Origin: Bordetella parapertussis
GTDB lineage: Bacteria; Pseudomonadota; Gammaproteobacteria; Burkholderiales; Burkholderiaceae_B
DNA length: 53,324 bases
Assembly (NCBI GenBank): GCA_945872285.1
Contig: CAMBZR010000015.1
Coordinates: forward strand, 1-53,324
Direction: 5' to 3'
The translations under genes were made by a program, and so were the position numbers. Each line of letters starts with the position of its first letter. Position 1 is the stretch's first letter. The notes under the pieces were generated by a model. That model saw only the letters and a program-made list of their open reading frames with translations. It did no database searches and was not told the DNA's origin. Positions 51,584-53,324 of this stretch are shown one piece after another.

Positions 51584-52537
51584 TTACAGTGCGCCAACTT
51601 CTTTGTAGTATTTCAATGCACCCGGATGCATAGGAACGCCGATATCAGTGGCCATCGCTTTTGGCGTGAGGCCGTCAATTGACTTGCTAACGGCGACCAG
51701 AGCTGGAACGTTTGTTGCAATAGCTTTTACCATTTCGTAAACCGTTTTTTCTGGCATGCTGCACGCAACAACTACGTGCATCAAGTAGCTAATGGCAGAA
51801 ACATCTTGAGTTTGTTTCGGATAAGTGCCAGCTTTAATAATTAAACGGTTATACCCAGAATTTAGATTTTTTACATAAGCCATCGTTTTATCATCGACCG
51901 GCACAAGGTTGACGTCGCGACCACTCGCCAAGTCCATGATGGCCGAGGCAGGGGAAGTCGTGCCAAGGGTGAATACTTGCGCATGACCGTCTTTCATTAA
52001 GGACACGGCATCTGAATAGCTCGCCTGGAAGTTCACCTTCGATAGGGATTTATAAGACATATCGTTTGCTTGCAAAATCAGATCGGTGAGCAATTCACCA
52101 GTATTGCCTTTAGGCTGTGTGACAAGCGACTTGCCTTTAAGATCTGCGAACGATTTCACATTGGCTGACTGCAACGCAACAACTTGAAATAGTTGCGAAT
52201 ACAAACTGCCCATATTGCAGACCTTGGTGACTTTCTGTTTATATGGAGGGCGACCCGCCAAGCCATCCACCGTACTGCTTGAGTTACCAAAGCCTAGTTG
52301 TACTTTACCTTCATCTACGCCTCGGACATTCGCAATACCAGCGCCCGGCGTTGCAGTGACTTGTAGGCCAGGTATCGATTTTTCCCATAGACCTTTTAGC
52401 GCGCCACCGAGCGGTACCCACACCCCACCTTGCGGGCCCGTCATGAGCGTCACCTGTTGCGCCATGCTCGGTGCCACGATGAATAATGCAGCACACGCAG
52501 TCGCCGCAGAAATTTTTAATTTGATTGAGTTCTTCAT
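51584..52537 (-). CDS. TAXI family TRAP solute-binding protein
   Basis: 317 residues with a signal peptide (about 26 residues, cleavage near SMA-QQV). 'LMTGPQGGVWVPLGGALKGL' and 'LGFGNSSSTVDGLAG' are the TAXI (TRAP-associated extracytoplasmic immunogenic) family motifs. 'LTPKAMATDIGVPMHPGALK' near the C-terminus is another conserved block, ending 'YYKEVGAL'. It captures substrate for the fused permease downstream, with which it forms one operon. Confidence 0.95.
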   Translation of the reverse strand: MKNSIKLKISAATACAALFIVAPSMAQQVTLMTGPQGGVWVPLGGALKGLWEKSIPGLQVTATPGAGIANVRGVDEGKVQLGFGNSSSTVDGLAGRPPYKQKVTKVCNMGSLYSQLFQVVALQSANVKSFADLKGKSLVTQPKGNTGELLTDLILQANDMSYKSLSKVNFQASYSDAVSLMKDGHAQVFTLGTTSPASAIMDLASGRDVNLVPVDDKTMAYVKNLNSGYNRLIIKAGTYPKQTQDVSAISYLMHVVVACSMPEKTVYEMVKAIATNVPALVAVSKSIDGLTPKAMATDIGVPMHPGALKYYKEVGAL

Positions 52538-52763
52538 GATTTTTCCGATACGTAGCAGTTCTTTAGTGAACAGGTTTCAGGATAGATACAGGATAGATAC
52601 TGAGTGTTCAGTCAAGCTGGAAGTAAACGCTCTTCAATGAGTCTACACGCTACGACTAATTGCTAGACGCTTTAGAAACAAACAATAGGGTTTATCCCTA
52701 CACAGAAGACGGTGATGCCTCGCTGCGAATGCAGACCAAGGACAATAAGAAGCAGCGAATGCG

Positions 52764-53132
52764 TCATGACCCCGGCGCCTTGCAGTCGGCATTCCCAAAA
52801 CGTTGCACGCACAACTGGCGGGTACAGCTACGCATGACGGCATCGCGTGGTTCAGCGTTGGTGTCGATAAACTCTAAAGACTGATACGTGCGGTACTCGT
52901 TACGCATCTCAGGCTGGCATCTTGTTTTTACGCGATTATCTTCGGTACGACTTTCGCATGTTGACCTGCCCGTTGGCACTGCGATGACCGTGGTGCGTGG
53001 CACGAACACCTGTATCGTATTGGGTGGAAATTGCCGGTATGCACTAGGCGAACATTCGTCTTGCGCCTGCAGGTATTCTCTCGTCACGCAACCAGAAAGC
53101 AATAGCAAAATGCAAAGGAATATTATTTTCAT
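52764..53132 (-). CDS. Small cysteine-rich lipoprotein
   Basis: 122 residues. Signal peptide II: 'MKIIFLCILLLLSGCVTREY' with the lipobox LSGC (Cys15 after cleavage). The mature part has seven further cysteines ('DECSPSAYRQF', 'STCESRT', 'TRCQPEMRNEYR', 'SCTRQLCVQRFGNADCK'), enough for several disulphides. Related-looking lipoproteins exist in Bordetella-type genomes, function unknown. It begins 18 bases after the partial gene at the right edge and may be co-transcribed with it. Confidence 0.8.
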   Translation of the reverse strand: MKIIFLCILLLLSGCVTREYLQAQDECSPSAYRQFPPNTIQVFVPRTTVIAVPTGRSTCESRTEDNRVKTRCQPEMRNEYRTYQSLEFIDTNAEPRDAVMRSCTRQLCVQRFGNADCKAPGS

Positions 53133-53150
53133 GACATCTCTTTAGTGCGA

Positions 53151-53324
53151 CTAGGGACGATCTCCGCCAAGTTTTTGTGTCAAACCGGGTGGATTTGAAA
53201 AGGTTTTTCTGAAAGCTGATTGCCCTGCATTTGAAAACTTCAAGCCAGCCTGTTTGACCGCCTCGTTACTCACTTTGTGCAAGGGCGTATAAAACGGATG
53301 GTGGTGTTCGATAAACGGGTTATT
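53151..53324 (-). CDS. C-terminal part of an unidentified gene (runs off the right edge)
   Basis: An open minus-strand frame enters from the right edge and ends at TAG 53151-53153, giving the last 57 residues. It contains 'NPFIEHHHPFYTPLHKVSNE', then 'AVKQAGLKFSNAGQSAF' and 'LTQKLGGDRP'. Codon use is normal. The His cluster is notable but no family is recognised. It is followed 18 bases later by the lipoprotein gene. Confidence 0.55.
   Translation of the reverse strand, partial: NNPFIEHHHPFYTPLHKVSNEAVKQAGLKFSNAGQSAFRKTFSNPPGLTQKLGGDRP

Noticed and set aside
1..53324. tRNA or rRNA genes, prophage structural genes, origin of replication
   Set aside because: I looked for cloverleaf-like and conserved rRNA sequence, capsid/tail gene runs and DnaA-box clusters by eye and found none that I could support.

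Overview
The window looks like a chromosome segment of a Burkholderiales betaproteobacterium, probably Alcaligenaceae-like. This is inferred mainly from six genes for Bug/TctC-type periplasmic receptors (one broken), which are greatly expanded in that group, together with PhyH dioxygenases, a CoA-transferase, a TAXI-TRAP transporter and a lysine-rich histone-like protein. GC content looks moderate, apart from an AT-rich stretch at about 25.3-25.6 kb. I see no tRNA, rRNA, CRISPR array or prophage.

Layout. 0-0.5 kb: the right end of an IS200/IS605-type element running off the window edge and cutting a Bug receptor gene. 0.5-3.5 kb: a minus-strand catabolic run (FAD monooxygenase, glutathione transferase, small RHH-like protein, SDR). 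3.6-11.8 kb: an MFS exporter, then a minus-strand cluster with two PhyH dioxygenases, a class III-like alcohol dehydrogenase, a TIM-barrel isomerase and two Bug receptors. 12-19.6 kb: a formamidase-like enzyme, a TPR protein, a second MFS transporter, an SDR, a membrane-bound spermidine-synthase-like protein and an SRAP (YedK/HMCES) protein. 19.7-25.6 kb: a possible defence or stress patch with a WYL regulator coupled to an unknown membrane protein, a YbjN-like protein, a NERD-helicase fusion and a hipBA module. 25.6-28.3 kb: a MerR regulator translationally coupled to a VIT-VWA protein. 28.4-35.4 kb: eutBC, then a CoA-transferase, two-domain VOC protein, two Bug receptors and a carboxymuconolactone decarboxylase-like protein. 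35.5-41.1 kb: SprT-like and DUF2130 proteins, a prlF-yhaV toxin-antitoxin pair, a Gly/Pro octapeptide-repeat secreted protein, several small unknown genes and a decayed higBA remnant. 41.2-53.3 kb: AEC transporter, alpha/beta hydrolase, Cho-like endonuclease, a divergent AroQ-like protein, APC permease, Bug receptor, histone-like protein, a secreted phosphoesterase-like protein, a TAXI-TRAP transporter, a lipoprotein and a partial gene.

How the genes fit together. The main theme is uptake and breakdown of small organic acids, amines and aromatics: periplasmic receptors and TRAP/MFS/APC/AEC carriers sit beside CoA-transferase, dioxygenase, dehydrogenase and lyase genes. A second theme is accessory stress and conflict genes (hipBA, prlF-yhaV, higBA remnant, NERD-helicase, WYL operon) between 19.7 and 41 kb. 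The least explained items are the WYL/membrane-protein operon beside the NERD-helicase and hipBA, the MerR/VIT-VWA pair with an apparently leaderless promoter, the octapeptide-repeat protein, and a duplicated upstream element of about 70 bp at 39.0 and 40.5 kb, one copy of which contains a perfect palindrome.
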